From Maribacter sp. PR1 (GTDB lineage: Bacteria > Bacteroidota > Bacteroidia > Flavobacteriales > Flavobacteriaceae), in contig NZ_JAQPCG010000008.1 of assembly GCF_028464145.1 (NCBI RefSeq), positions 62,001-126,000 on the forward strand: a stretch of 64,000 nucleotides of DNA. The letters run 5' to 3'. The translations under genes were made by a program, and so were the position numbers. The stretch's first letter is position 1; every line of letters starts with the position of its first letter. This document shows, piece after piece, positions 9,546-18,429 of this stretch. The notes beneath the pieces are model-generated. The model was not told the DNA's origin and searched no databases. It saw only the letters and a list, made by a program, of their open reading frames with translations.

Positions 9546-10976
9546 ATGAAAGTTAAATCTACATTTTTACCTTTTGCTTTGTGGCATTTTTTCCTGACAC
9601 AAATCAATGCACAGGAATGCCCTACCCTTATTTCCCCATTGGACGGAGACACGGATGTGGCCGTGGACAACCTCATTCAGTGGACCGCAGTGGACGGTAT
9701 TATTGGATATCTCGTATCCTTGGGCACCACTCCTGGAGGTGGAGAAATTATAAACAGAAGATCTTCTGGGCTAAATAATTTTTATCAACCTGAAGTAGGT
9801 TTACCTTCCAATACCGTCGTATACGTTACCATAAGTCTTTTTTTACCTGATGCCCCGATTAAGGTGTGTCCATTAAAAATCTTCACTACGGAAGCTGTCA
9901 CTTCTCCTCCAGCATGCACGCGATTAGCAAGTCCCTTTAATAATGAAACGGAGGTACGGGTAAACACTAATCTTGAGTGGGAATACGCACCAGGAGCGAC
10001 AGACTATAGAATATCTATTGGAACCAGTCCCGGAAATTATGATGTAGTGGAAAATGAATTGACCGGAAATACTATTTTCTATGGACTATCGGATAATTTA
10101 GAACTTGATCAAGACTATTTTGTTCTAATTGTTCCATTAAATGAAAATGGAGATGCTAGTGGTTGTATAGAGGAAAGTTTTACTACAGGTGTCCCCACCG
10201 TGAGCTGTCTGGAATCTGATTTTCCCATTATTACGGTTCCTGATAGGGTAGCGTTGTGTAATGAAGACTCTTTTGGAATTATTCAATCCAATAACCCGGC
10301 CAAGGGATATAGGTGGATTTTTATCAATCCCGATGGAACCGAAAATATACTTTCAGAGGATGCAGAATTACGGTATGATAAAGTTGGGCAATACAGATTG
10401 GAATTATATAATACCTTAAACGAGTTCGGCGGAACTATAGAATGTCCTGTTTCCAAAAATTTTCAAGTGGTTTATTCCAATTCTCCCATAATTGAGGATG
10501 TAATAATATCCAGGGAAAATAATGGTTTAAGAATTAACGTAATGGTCGAGGAACCTGGAAATTATGAATACGCTTTGGACAGTCCAAATTCTGTTTTTCA
10601 GGAGAGTCCAATTTTTACGGATGTTGCTCCAGGGGAAAGAATAGTTTATGTAAAGGACAAATACGGTTGTGGAATAACAGAAAGGTTAATCGAAAAAGAA
10701 CTTTCTAGACAGGATTTCCCTGCATTCTTTACACCGAATGGAGATGGGTACAATGACTATTGGCAATACAAAAAATCTGAAGATACCGGAGAGATAGCTA
10801 TTGAAGTAATACAGATTTTTGATAGATACGGAAGTTTTCTGGGACAAATAGACCCAAAATCTTTGGGTTGGAATGGAGTTTTCAATGGACGCTTGTTGCC
10901 AGCTTCGGATTATTGGTTCCGAGCAATTTCTTTTAATAATAAGGAAATTAAAGGTCATTTTACTTTAAAAAGATGA
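9546..10976 (+). CDS. T9SS type B cargo protein with two fibronectin-like repeats (paralogue of upstream gene)
   Basis: 476 residues. The signal peptide ends INAQ. Two repeats follow, of the same type as in the preceding gene (CPTLISPLDGDTDVAVD... and CTRLASPFNNETEVRVN...), then a middle region alignable with its neighbour's (YRW near 255; a GxYxYALDxxNxxFQ-like stretch near 345), and a CHU_C domain: FPAFFTPNGDGYNDYWQY, FDRYGSFLGQI, GWNGVFNG and a final KGHFTLKR. It has one repeat fewer than the upstream paralogue. Gene order and similarity indicate tandem duplication followed by loss or gain of a module. The product should be secreted by the type IX system; the ligand is unknown. Confidence 0.87.
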   Translation: MKVKSTFLPFALWHFFLTQINAQECPTLISPLDGDTDVAVDNLIQWTAVDGIIGYLVSLGTTPGGGEIINRRSSGLNNFYQPEVGLPSNTVVYVTISLFLPDAPIKVCPLKIFTTEAVTSPPACTRLASPFNNETEVRVNTNLEWEYAPGATDYRISIGTSPGNYDVVENELTGNTIFYGLSDNLELDQDYFVLIVPLNENGDASGCIEESFTTGVPTVSCLESDFPIITVPDRVALCNEDSFGIIQSNNPAKGYRWIFINPDGTENILSEDAELRYDKVGQYRLELYNTLNEFGGTIECPVSKNFQVVYSNSPIIEDVIISRENNGLRINVMVEEPGNYEYALDSPNSVFQESPIFTDVAPGERIVYVKDKYGCGITERLIEKELSRQDFPAFFTPNGDGYNDYWQYKKSEDTGEIAIEVIQIFDRYGSFLGQIDPKSLGWNGVFNGRLLPASDYWFRAISFNNKEIKGHFTLKR

Positions 10977-11090
10977 TTTTTTAGGTATTCTTCTTAAATC
11001 GTATTTATTAACTTCTTCTCTAGCCGAGTTATGGGAAGAATTGTATTCATTCCCTATACTAATAGAAATACTCTTTTGTACTTTTAGGTT

Positions 11091-13082
11091 ATGAAATTTA
11101 AAGTAGAATCAGAGTTTAGCCCTACAGGAGATCAACCCAATGCTATAAAACAACTTTCGGAAGGTATAGAAGGGGAAGAGAAATATCAAACTTTACTGGG
11201 TGTAACCGGATCGGGAAAGACGTTTACCATTGCTAATGTAATTGAGGGAGTACAAAGGCCCACTTTGGTCTTGGCTCATAATAAAACCTTGGCAGCACAA
11301 CTATACTCGGAGTTTAAGCAATTTTTTCCAGATAACGCAATCGAGTATTTTGTTTCCTATTACGATTACTACCAGCCTGAAGCCTACATTCCTACGAGTG
11401 GAGTTTATATAGAAAAGGATTTATCCATAAACGAGGATATTGAAAAATTAAGACTTAGTGCTACATCCTCACTACTATCCGGCAGAAGGGACGTTTTGGT
11501 CGTGGCTTCTGTTTCTTGTCTATATGGTATTGGCAACCCTATAGAGTTTCAGAAAAATGTTATTTCCATAAAAAAGGATCAAGTAATATCCAGAACTAAA
11601 TTGCTGCACCAGCTGGTCCAAAGCTTGTATTCTAGAACAACTGCTGATTTTAGAAATGGAAATTTTAGGGTGAAGGGAGACGTTGTAGATGTTTTTCCAA
11701 GCTATGCGGACCACGCGTTTAGAATTCATTTTTTTGGGGATGAGATAGAGGAGATAGAGTCATTTGACCCCTTTAACAACAATGTACTGGAAGTCTATGA
11801 AAATTTGAACATCTATCCAGCCAATATGTTCGTCACCTCACAGGATGTGCTTCAAAATGCAATTCATAGTATACAGGATGATCTGGTTAAACAAATCGAT
11901 TATTTCAAGGAAATAGGGAAGCCTTTGGAAGCAAAAAGGCTGGAAGAGCGAACCAATTTTGATTTGGAAATGATAAGGGAATTGGGCTATTGTTCAGGAA
12001 TAGAAAATTACTCTAGGTACTTGGATGGACGAGAACCCGGAACAAGACCTTTCTGCTTGCTGGATTATTTTCCTGACGATTACCTCATGGTAATAGATGA
12101 GAGTCATGTTACCATTCCACAAGTCCATGCCATGTATGGCGGGGACCGGTCCAGAAAGGTAAACTTGGTAGACTATGGTTTTAGGTTACCGGCCGCTATG
12201 GATAATAGGCCTTTGAAATTTGAGGAGTTTGAAGCCCTGCAAAACCAAGTGATTTATGTAAGTGCTACCCCTGCGGATTATGAGCTGCAATTGAGCCAAG
12301 GAGTATATGTGGAACAGGTCATACGACCGACAGGATTATTAGATCCAATTATTGAAGTGCGACCTAGTCTCAATCAGATAGATGATTTAGTTGAGGAAAT
12401 ACACCAGCGCGTAGAGAAGGATGAAAGAGTATTGGTCACTACATTGACCAAAAGAATGGCAGAAGAACTTGCAAAATATCTAGATAGAATCAGTGTGCGC
12501 TGTAGATACATCCATAGTGACGTGGATACCTTGGAACGGGTAGAGATAATGCAAGACCTAAGAAAGGGTATTTTTGATGTGCTTATTGGGGTGAATCTTT
12601 TAAGGGAAGGATTGGATCTTCCGGAGGTTTCCTTAGTGGCAATTTTGGATGCCGACAAAGAAGGTTTTTTACGAAATAATAGGTCATTGACACAGACCGT
12701 TGGACGGGCTGCTAGAAACCTAAACGGAAAGGCAATTATGTATGCTGATAAAGTGACGGACAGCATGCAAAAAACAATTGATGAAACAAACTACAGAAGA
12801 GAAAAGCAAATCAATTACAACACCGAAAACAACATTATACCCACAGCACTAAATAAAAATTTAGACAGTGTTTTATCCAAAAATTCAGTCTCTACATATC
12901 ATTATCAAAAAGAAGAATTGCGAGCGGCAGAACCAGACTTGGAGTACCTAACAAAAGAGCAATTAGATAAGCTAATTAAGGACAAAAGAAAAGCTATGGA
13001 AAAGGCAGCAAAAGAGCTAGATTTTATGCAAGCTGCGAAACTCAGGGACGAAATAAAGACCCTTCAAGGGCAAGAAAACTAA
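11091..13082 (+). CDS. uvrB: Excinuclease ABC subunit B
   Basis: 663 residues, normal length. UvrB is the damage-verifying helicase-like subunit of the UvrABC nucleotide excision repair complex in the cytoplasm. Visible are Walker A GVTGSGKT (37-44), the damage-inserting beta-hairpin region YYDYYQPEAYIP (90-101), the DEAD-like VIDESH motif near 340, the late helicase motifs (TLTKRMAEEL, then GVNLLREGLDLPEV and QTVGRAARN), and a C-terminal UVR domain (DFMQAAKLRDEIKTL) that contacts UvrC. The start ATG gives the family's usual N terminus. uvrA and uvrC are not in the window. It is a single-gene unit with an AT-rich gap of 124 nt after it. Confidence 0.98.
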   Translation: MKFKVESEFSPTGDQPNAIKQLSEGIEGEEKYQTLLGVTGSGKTFTIANVIEGVQRPTLVLAHNKTLAAQLYSEFKQFFPDNAIEYFVSYYDYYQPEAYIPTSGVYIEKDLSINEDIEKLRLSATSSLLSGRRDVLVVASVSCLYGIGNPIEFQKNVISIKKDQVISRTKLLHQLVQSLYSRTTADFRNGNFRVKGDVVDVFPSYADHAFRIHFFGDEIEEIESFDPFNNNVLEVYENLNIYPANMFVTSQDVLQNAIHSIQDDLVKQIDYFKEIGKPLEAKRLEERTNFDLEMIRELGYCSGIENYSRYLDGREPGTRPFCLLDYFPDDYLMVIDESHVTIPQVHAMYGGDRSRKVNLVDYGFRLPAAMDNRPLKFEEFEALQNQVIYVSATPADYELQLSQGVYVEQVIRPTGLLDPIIEVRPSLNQIDDLVEEIHQRVEKDERVLVTTLTKRMAEELAKYLDRISVRCRYIHSDVDTLERVEIMQDLRKGIFDVLIGVNLLREGLDLPEVSLVAILDADKEGFLRNNRSLTQTVGRAARNLNGKAIMYADKVTDSMQKTIDETNYRREKQINYNTENNIIPTALNKNLDSVLSKNSVSTYHYQKEELRAAEPDLEYLTKEQLDKLIKDKRKAMEKAAKELDFMQAAKLRDEIKTLQGQEN

Positions 13083-13206
13083 TAAGAATAAAAAAATCTA
13101 GATGTCTAAATATAATGTTCATATAAAATATATTATATAACTGAATTATAATAGATTATAAATATTTTTAGAGTAGTCTAAAAATTAAATAAGCTCTGTA
13201 TATAAA

Positions 13207-14730
13207 ATGAAAAAGATAGTAATTCTTTGTATTCTGTCCAGTATTTTTTTCAGTCAAAGAACATGGTCTCAAAATTTATCAGCTAAGGAAATCGAAGCCT
13301 TGGCCGATGATAATTTCACTGAATCCATTTCGAATTTACAACATTTTTTAACACTACCAAACGATGGTAATTTCCCAGAACAAATTGCCAAAAATAAGGC
13401 ATGGTGCGATAGTGTTTTTACAGCTCTTAATTTTGAAACCAAGACGATTGAAACCGATGGAGCCCCTCTCCTTTTTGCGGAAAAAATATTTCACAAAAAC
13501 AGAAAATCTGTTTTGTTCTATTTGCAAATTGACGGTCAACCCGTGGACTCCACAAAGTGGTTTCAACCCAATCCATATCATGCTGTTTTGAAAGAAAAAA
13601 AAGATGGAAATTGGACCAAAATCGACTTTGATAAATTAAATGAAAAAGTAGACTCGGATTGGAGGATTTTTGCACGATCGGCATCGGACTCAAAAGGACC
13701 TTCCATTTCATTAATTTCCGCCCTTCAAATCCTTCAATCTCAAAAGATAAAACCCGAATACAACATTAAGGTCATTATGGATTTTCAGGAAGAATTGGGG
13801 TCACCCCTTCTTCCAATAGCAGTTCTAGAAAATAAAAAGCTACTGGATGCGGAAATGCTATTTATCCTGGACGGAACGCGCCACTTCTCCAATTTACCAA
13901 CGTTAACCTATGGAGCACGAGGAATAACTACTGCTACCATAAGAATATTTGGACCGCGATATGGATTACACAGTGGTCAATATGGCAATTTTGCTCCAAA
14001 TCCGGTTTTCGAGGCGTCTAGATTAATAGCTAGCCTCAAGGATGAAAATGGAAAAGTGACTATTCCAGGATTTTATGATGGTGTTCGTTTGTCGCCAGCG
14101 GACAAGGAACGATTATCCAAAATACCTGAAAACTTGGACAGCACTCTAATCAGCCTGGGCATTTCAAAACCAGATGCAGTTGCTGAAACCTATCAGGAAT
14201 CATTACAGTATCCTTCACTTAACATAAGAGGATTAAAGGCCGCCTGGGTAGGAAAGGAAGTACGTACCATTATACCATCGGAAATTCTTATAGAGGTAGA
14301 CATACGTTTGGTTCCGGAAACTCCTGGAGAAAGACAGATTCAGCTACTAAAGGAGCACATACAAAATTTTGGATATCATTTGGTCGATACCAAACCCTTG
14401 GAGGAAGAGAGAACTAAATATCCTCGACTGGCCTCTTTTACCTATCATTTGGGCTCTGAACCCTTCAGGACAGAAATGGACAGTCACATCGGAAAATTTC
14501 TCAACAAGGCTCTGAAGAAGGTTTTTGGCCACCAAATTGTGAACATGAGAACTACGGGCGGCTCGCAACCTATGGCGCCTTTTATAAAGACCTTGGATAT
14601 TCCTGCTGTTTCCATACGCATACCCAACCCGGATAATGCCATCCATGGTCCCAACGAAAATCTAAGGCTTGGTAATTTGAAAGAAGGCATTATGAGCTGT
14701 TTAGCTATTTTAACAGAAAAGTTAAATTAA
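13207..14730 (+). CDS. Secreted M20-family peptidase (metal-ligand variant)
   Basis: 507 residues with a signal peptide (about 1-21, TWSQ end). It has the M20 dipeptidase/deacetylase layout: the first metal-binding strand, then ARSASDSKGP with Asp160, the Glu pair FQEELGSP (E194/E195), Asp221 in FILDGTRH, the lid-domain LHSGQYGN, and the closing IHGPNENLR. The usual HxD first ligand pair is Gln107-x-Asp109 (LQIDGQP), so one canonical zinc histidine is missing. Related Bacteroidota proteins may share this change, but activity should not be assumed. The product is probably periplasmic or secreted, acting on peptides. It is followed by an imperfect terminator hairpin. Confidence 0.85.
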   Translation: MKKIVILCILSSIFFSQRTWSQNLSAKEIEALADDNFTESISNLQHFLTLPNDGNFPEQIAKNKAWCDSVFTALNFETKTIETDGAPLLFAEKIFHKNRKSVLFYLQIDGQPVDSTKWFQPNPYHAVLKEKKDGNWTKIDFDKLNEKVDSDWRIFARSASDSKGPSISLISALQILQSQKIKPEYNIKVIMDFQEELGSPLLPIAVLENKKLLDAEMLFILDGTRHFSNLPTLTYGARGITTATIRIFGPRYGLHSGQYGNFAPNPVFEASRLIASLKDENGKVTIPGFYDGVRLSPADKERLSKIPENLDSTLISLGISKPDAVAETYQESLQYPSLNIRGLKAAWVGKEVRTIIPSEILIEVDIRLVPETPGERQIQLLKEHIQNFGYHLVDTKPLEEERTKYPRLASFTYHLGSEPFRTEMDSHIGKFLNKALKKVFGHQIVNMRTTGGSQPMAPFIKTLDIPAVSIRIPNPDNAIHGPNENLRLGNLKEGIMSCLAILTEKLN

Positions 14731-14733
14731 AAA

Positions 14734-14759
14734 AGGTGCCCTGATACTTCAGGACACCT
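14734..14759 (+). terminator. Hairpin after the M20-like gene
   Basis: AGGTGCCCTGA / TCAGGACACCT forms an 11-bp stem with one C-A mismatch and a 4-nt loop, 3 nt after the stop codon. The downstream side lacks a clear U-run, so termination strength is uncertain. Confidence 0.6.
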
Positions 14760-14825
14760 AACTAACTAACCAACTCAACTAAACATTATGAAATCCTATA
14801 CTCAGAATGTACATAACATGTTCTT

Positions 14826-15251
14826 CTAAGACAATTCAATCATGCGTTTTGGCCTAGGCAAAGCTTCCTCTTTTTTAGGCAATGTAAATTTCAAAATACC
14901 ATTCTCGTAAGAAGCTTCAATTCTTTCCTCGTCCACAGATTCAGGCAAAGTAAAAGACCTTTTAAAGGACGAATAACCAAATTCCCTTCTTGTGTAATTT
15001 TCTTCCTTCGATTCTTTTTCAGATTTAACTTCAGAAGAAATAGTTAATAAATTATCATCTATTTCAATATTAAAGTCTTCCTTGGTCCTTCCCGGAACAG
15101 AAAGCTCTAAATCAAATCTATTCTCGCTCTCCTTGATATTAACAGCAGGAACGGAACCATTGAAATTTTCCATACCACCAAACCAATCTGGCTTAAAGAT
15201 TTCATTCATTAAAGAAGGAAACAGAACGTCATTTCTTTTAATTAAACTCAT
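14826..15251 (-). CDS. Small heat-shock protein, Hsp20/alpha-crystallin family
   Basis: 141 residues. This is an ATP-independent holdase chaperone that forms oligomers and binds unfolding proteins in the cytoplasm. The alpha-crystallin domain spans about 38-135: VPAVNIKESENRFDLELSVP, the EDFNIEIDDNLLTIS strand, FGYSSFKRSFTLPESVD, and the conserved ASYENGILKFTLPK signature. A short C-terminal tail (RMIELS) carries the hydrophobic anchoring residues. It is transcribed divergently from the DUF2254 gene. The shared 200-nt gap holds ATGTCA repeats that could be an operator. It is likely stress-induced, though no heat-shock sigma site is recognised. Confidence 0.95.
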   Translation of the reverse strand: MSLIKRNDVLFPSLMNEIFKPDWFGGMENFNGSVPAVNIKESENRFDLELSVPGRTKEDFNIEIDDNLLTISSEVKSEKESKEENYTRREFGYSSFKRSFTLPESVDEERIEASYENGILKFTLPKKEEALPRPKRMIELS

Positions 15252-15329
15252 AACTATATATTTTTTAGATTAAACCTTGTTACGCCTTCATTAAAACAAA
15301 TCACATACCAACTAAAATAATAAGCCATT

Positions 15330-15368
15330 ATGTCATAACAACCTATTAATATAATGTCATATTGACAT
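15330..15368. promoter_or_regulatory. ATGTCA repeat and palindrome between hsp20 and the DUF2254 gene
   Basis: A perfect inverted repeat ATGTCA-TAT-TGACAT (15354-15368) is preceded by another direct ATGTCA at 15330-15335, exactly 24 bp upstream of the palindrome's first arm. This placement in a divergent promoter region suggests a regulator-binding site. No regulator is identified. Confidence 0.35.
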
Positions 15369-15451
15369 GTTTTTATTTATGGGTTCATTAAAATTCGAAT
15401 AGGAGCGTAATTCTGTCGTCTGTCTTAGTAAATTTATGGCAGCCTGCGCAA

Positions 15452-16714
15452 ATGGACAGAATTAAAAACATATTTTTTCAAGTTAGAGGTAAGATTGCCT
15501 TCTATCCCACCCTTATTTCTATAGCAGGGGTACTCGTTGCCTTTCTTTTCATTTATATGGAACAACGTCATGTATCCGAATACCTGATGGATATAGCACC
15601 TGGACTAGTCATAGACAATACGGAAACGGCAAGAACACTCCTTAGCACTTTAATTGGGGGGTTAATTTCTTTGATGGTCTTTAGTTTTTCCATGGTTATG
15701 ATTTTATTGAACCAAGCATCGAGTAATTTTTCTCCTAGGGTACTACCAGGAATAATATCGAACGAAAAACACCAAATTGTACTGGGACTTTATATTGCCG
15801 TTATACTCTATAATATTTTTATCCTTGTTTCCATTGAACCCACAAAGTCGAATTACCAAACTCCTGGTTTTTCTGTATTGATTGCCATTATCCTTACAAT
15901 TATATGCCTTGCGGCTTTTATTTACTTTATCCATAACATATCCCAATCCATTCAAGTGGGTACCATATTGAATTCTATACACTCTAGTGCTAAAAATAGA
16001 CTTCTAAATAGTATTAACACCCAAGAATTTAGGGTGTTCCCAAGTCAGGAAAATTGGTCTGTAAGCGCTATAGAAACTACGGGTTATTTTCAAGGTACAT
16101 TAACGGGCAATCTCCTGGAGACCTGTATCGACAATGATTTAAAAATAGCTCTCGATTTTAGAAAAGGACAATTTATATTAAAGGGCAACAAGGGATTAAA
16201 AACCAATAAACCTATTTCAGATAAAGTGAAGGATAAAATTCTCAGATCACTGATTTTCTCTAGTGAAGAGCTAACTGGAGATAATTATATTTATGGTTTT
16301 AGGCAAATTTCAGAGATTGGAATAAAGGCCATGTCGCCCGGTATAAACGACCCAGGTACGGCCTTGAACAGCATAGATTACTTAACGGAGTTATTTTCTT
16401 TGCTGATGCAAGTTGATGAATTTGAATATTGGACGGACGATAAAAAGACGTTGCGAGTATTTATTGAACGAAACACCTTTTCGGAGGTTCTATTTAATGT
16501 ATTGGCCACTTATAGACCTTATTGCCTAGGAGATATCATTGTATCCCAAAAATTATTATGCATGTTGAACCGATTAAGTGAGCGAGTAATCAACGCTGAC
16601 CAAAGTGAAGCAATAGAGGAAGAAATCACTAATATTAAAAAAGATTTGGAGCTTCAAATCAAAAACTCGAGAGACCTTACTAAAATTAAGGAAGGCTTTA
16701 ATTCCTGGTCCTAA
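15452..16714 (+). CDS. DUF2254 family membrane protein
   Basis: 420 residues. Four hydrophobic segments lie in the N-terminal half (about 17-35, 62-88, 108-128 and 140-162), followed by a soluble C-terminal half. The region EIGIKAMSPGINDPGTALNSID near 290-310 is the characteristic DUF2254 stretch. Family members are inner-membrane proteins of unknown function. It is transcribed divergently from hsp20. Its stop region overlaps by 4 nt the 3' end of the convergent TerB-like gene. Confidence 0.9.
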   Translation: MDRIKNIFFQVRGKIAFYPTLISIAGVLVAFLFIYMEQRHVSEYLMDIAPGLVIDNTETARTLLSTLIGGLISLMVFSFSMVMILLNQASSNFSPRVLPGIISNEKHQIVLGLYIAVILYNIFILVSIEPTKSNYQTPGFSVLIAIILTIICLAAFIYFIHNISQSIQVGTILNSIHSSAKNRLLNSINTQEFRVFPSQENWSVSAIETTGYFQGTLTGNLLETCIDNDLKIALDFRKGQFILKGNKGLKTNKPISDKVKDKILRSLIFSSEELTGDNYIYGFRQISEIGIKAMSPGINDPGTALNSIDYLTELFSLLMQVDEFEYWTDDKKTLRVFIERNTFSEVLFNVLATYRPYCLGDIIVSQKLLCMLNRLSERVINADQSEAIEEEITNIKKDLELQIKNSRDLTKIKEGFNSWS

Positions 16715-17112
16715 TTGTAGTGTGCCTTAAAAATTTTTATAATCACATGAGGGGGAACAATTTTGTCGGGATATTCATGCATTATGGATAATACCTGGTC
16801 AATTGCTGAAGGAGGTAGACCCATACCTAAACCAATATCATGCAATCTCCTAATCTCTGTAAGATTGTTATTGTTGTCCACATTCATCAACAAAATAAGA
16901 CGGTTAAATTGTACAAGTCTATCCGCCTGGGATTTTGGAATAACATGCTCTACCTTCTTTTGAAACAAATTATCAAACTCTTTTTTGCCCACTTCTAGAT
17001 GTTGGGCAACATTAAAAAGAAAATCATATTCAGACTGCATAAGCCTATTATCCACCCTAGCAAAGGCAATCATTTCAGAAAGTATACTTAATTTTTCCTT
17101 TGAGGTGCTCAT
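16711..17112 (-). CDS. TerB-like protein
   Basis: 133 residues, all-helical and soluble. The opening KLSILSEMIAFARVDNRLMQSEYDFLF matches the start of TerB/DUF533-like domains, in which an acidic residue and turn (Asp-Asn-Arg-Leu) lie between the first two helices. Such domains occur in tellurite-resistance and other stress proteins and are thought to bind metal or mediate membrane-associated assemblies. No other ter genes are present, so tellurite resistance should not be inferred. It converges on and overlaps the DUF2254 gene by 4 nt. Confidence 0.7.
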   Translation of the reverse strand: MSTSKEKLSILSEMIAFARVDNRLMQSEYDFLFNVAQHLEVGKKEFDNLFQKKVEHVIPKSQADRLVQFNRLILLMNVDNNNNLTEIRRLHDIGLGMGLPPSAIDQVLSIMHEYPDKIVPPHVIIKIFKAHYN

Positions 17113-17302
17113 TTCATTCAGTTTTATTCTTTTTAAGACTCATATTGATAACACCGAAAACAGAATTATAGTATAGTTAATATGGTTAAAATAGATGATT
17201 TAACAAAGTAATATAAATTCAGAAATTTCTTAGGTATCGCCAGTTGATATATGGAATCATAATTCTAAATTTAAGTGATAACTTGCAATAAAATTCATTT
17301 AG

Positions 17303-17665
17303 ATGACCAACAACGACATATTTAAAAAATTAAGGGTTGCCTTAAAGCTAAGGGACGATGAAATTGTAGAGATTTTAGAATTGGTAGATTTTAAAATATC
17401 AAAAAGCGAGCTAGGGGCATTTTTCAGAAAAGAAGACCACCCCAATTATATGGAATGTGGTGACCAAATATTACGTAATTTTTTGAATGGTTTGGTCTTG
17501 CACTTAAGGGGAACAAAAGAAAATCCAAAAATACCCGGAAAGGTACTTTTAGGAGAAGAATCCAAAAAATCAACACCTAAACCTAAAAGTTTTAAGAAAA
17601 GTCAGTTGAAAAATGTAGATAGAAATTTGAGCAATGTGAAATACAAAAACAAAAAAAAATCCTGA
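17303..17665 (+). CDS. DUF1456 family protein (single domain)
   Basis: 120 residues. Residues 1-72 form one DUF1456 domain (NNDIFKKLRVALKLRDDEI, FFRKEDHPNYMECGDQILRNFL). From memory, E. coli YehS has two such domains, and this protein resembles the second one best. A Lys-rich low-complexity tail (about 95-120, ending KNKKKS) replaces the other repeat and may bind nucleic acid. The function of the family is not established. The stop codon lies inside the stem of a terminator shared with the convergent next gene. Confidence 0.85.
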   Translation: MTNNDIFKKLRVALKLRDDEIVEILELVDFKISKSELGAFFRKEDHPNYMECGDQILRNFLNGLVLHLRGTKENPKIPGKVLLGEESKKSTPKPKSFKKSQLKNVDRNLSNVKYKNKKKS

Positions 17666-17685
17666 CGCTCAAAAGCATCAGGATT
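17658..17685 (-). terminator. Bidirectional terminator overlapping the DUF1456 stop codon
   Basis: Stem AATCCTGA / TCAGGATT with an inner GC pair. On the minus strand the stem is followed by about nine U (the A-run at 17650-17658), so it is strong for the convergent secreted-protein gene. On the plus strand only a weak U-rich stretch follows. The TGA stop of the DUF1456 gene is part of the stem. Confidence 0.8.
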
Positions 17686-17705
17686 CTAAAGTTTTATTTA
17701 AATTT

Positions 17706-18041
17706 TTAAGAGGCTATTCTAACCGGAACCGTGTATAGTTTACCTTCCTCTATATTAGTAATATCCACTTTTTGGTAGTTTAATCTACTCTTTACAAATT
17801 TTTCGAGATTTACGAATTCAGTATCCACCGAAAGTACAACAATCGCTCCTTCGTTGTTCAAGGTAAATCTAACTTGGGCAGTTAAATCGGAGTCCTCGTC
17901 TGAAAACGTGTTATCCTCTAACATTTTTGTGATTTGATTGGAAAGACTTTTCGCAGGTTCTACTCCTTCAGTTGCATTAGCTAAAACATTTCCTGATGCA
18001 AGTAGCAAAGCTGCTACAAAAACTAAACTTAATTTTCTCAT
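17706..18041 (-). CDS. Small secreted protein of unknown function
   Basis: 111 residues. A clear signal peptide (MRKLSLVFVAALLLASGNVLA) is followed by about 90 residues predicted as helix plus beta strands (TAQVRFTLNNEGAIVVLSVD, YTVPVRIAS). The beta portion resembles a TonB C-terminal-like or energy-transducer-like alpha/beta fold, but this is only an impression. It ends at a strong minus-strand terminator. A good TAnnTTTG element lies about 150 nt upstream, implying a long leader. It is probably periplasmic; I do not recognise a named family. Confidence 0.75.
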   Translation of the reverse strand: MRKLSLVFVAALLLASGNVLANATEGVEPAKSLSNQITKMLEDNTFSDEDSDLTAQVRFTLNNEGAIVVLSVDTEFVNLEKFVKSRLNYQKVDITNIEEGKLYTVPVRIAS

Positions 18042-18190
18042 GACTTTTTGTTTTTACTTCCGTTTTTTGGAAGTTGATTAATAATTGATTGATGATGATT
18101 TACTAAAAAGACGCTTCAAAATTCAGAATGTTACAACAAAATCCCATTTTAACATATTTTTAAACAAAATCACCTGTTTTACAGACCCCT

Positions 18191-18198
18191 CAAAAGTA
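18191..18198 (-). promoter_or_regulatory. Candidate -7 element (TACTTTTG) for the small secreted-protein gene
   Basis: CAAAAGTA on the plus strand reads TACTTTTG on the minus strand, an exact match to the Bacteroidota -7 consensus TAnnTTTG. It would give a leader of about 145 nt. No convincing -33 TTTG is seen. Confidence 0.35.
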
Positions 18199-18402
18199 CA
18201 TTGATTATGAAACGAAAAAACATGATGAAGAAGGTTTAACCATAATTTCAAGTAGGTAACCTATAGTTTAAACTAAACCAAAATATTAAGACGAAGTTGA
18301 CACAGATTCTTGTGCCAAACGTTCATAAACACACATGGAATTTGGAATGAATTGACCTTTATAACTTAAATTCAATAATAAATGTGCGATTGTAAAGAAA
18401 AA

Positions 18403-18429
18403 AAGGCAATGTTAAATTAACATTGCCTT
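18403..18429 (-). terminator. Rho-independent terminator of sucC
   Basis: A perfect 11-bp inverted repeat AAGGCAATGTT / AACATTGCCTT with a 5-nt loop. On the minus strand it is followed by a U-run, 27 nt downstream of the sucC stop. Confidence 0.88.
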
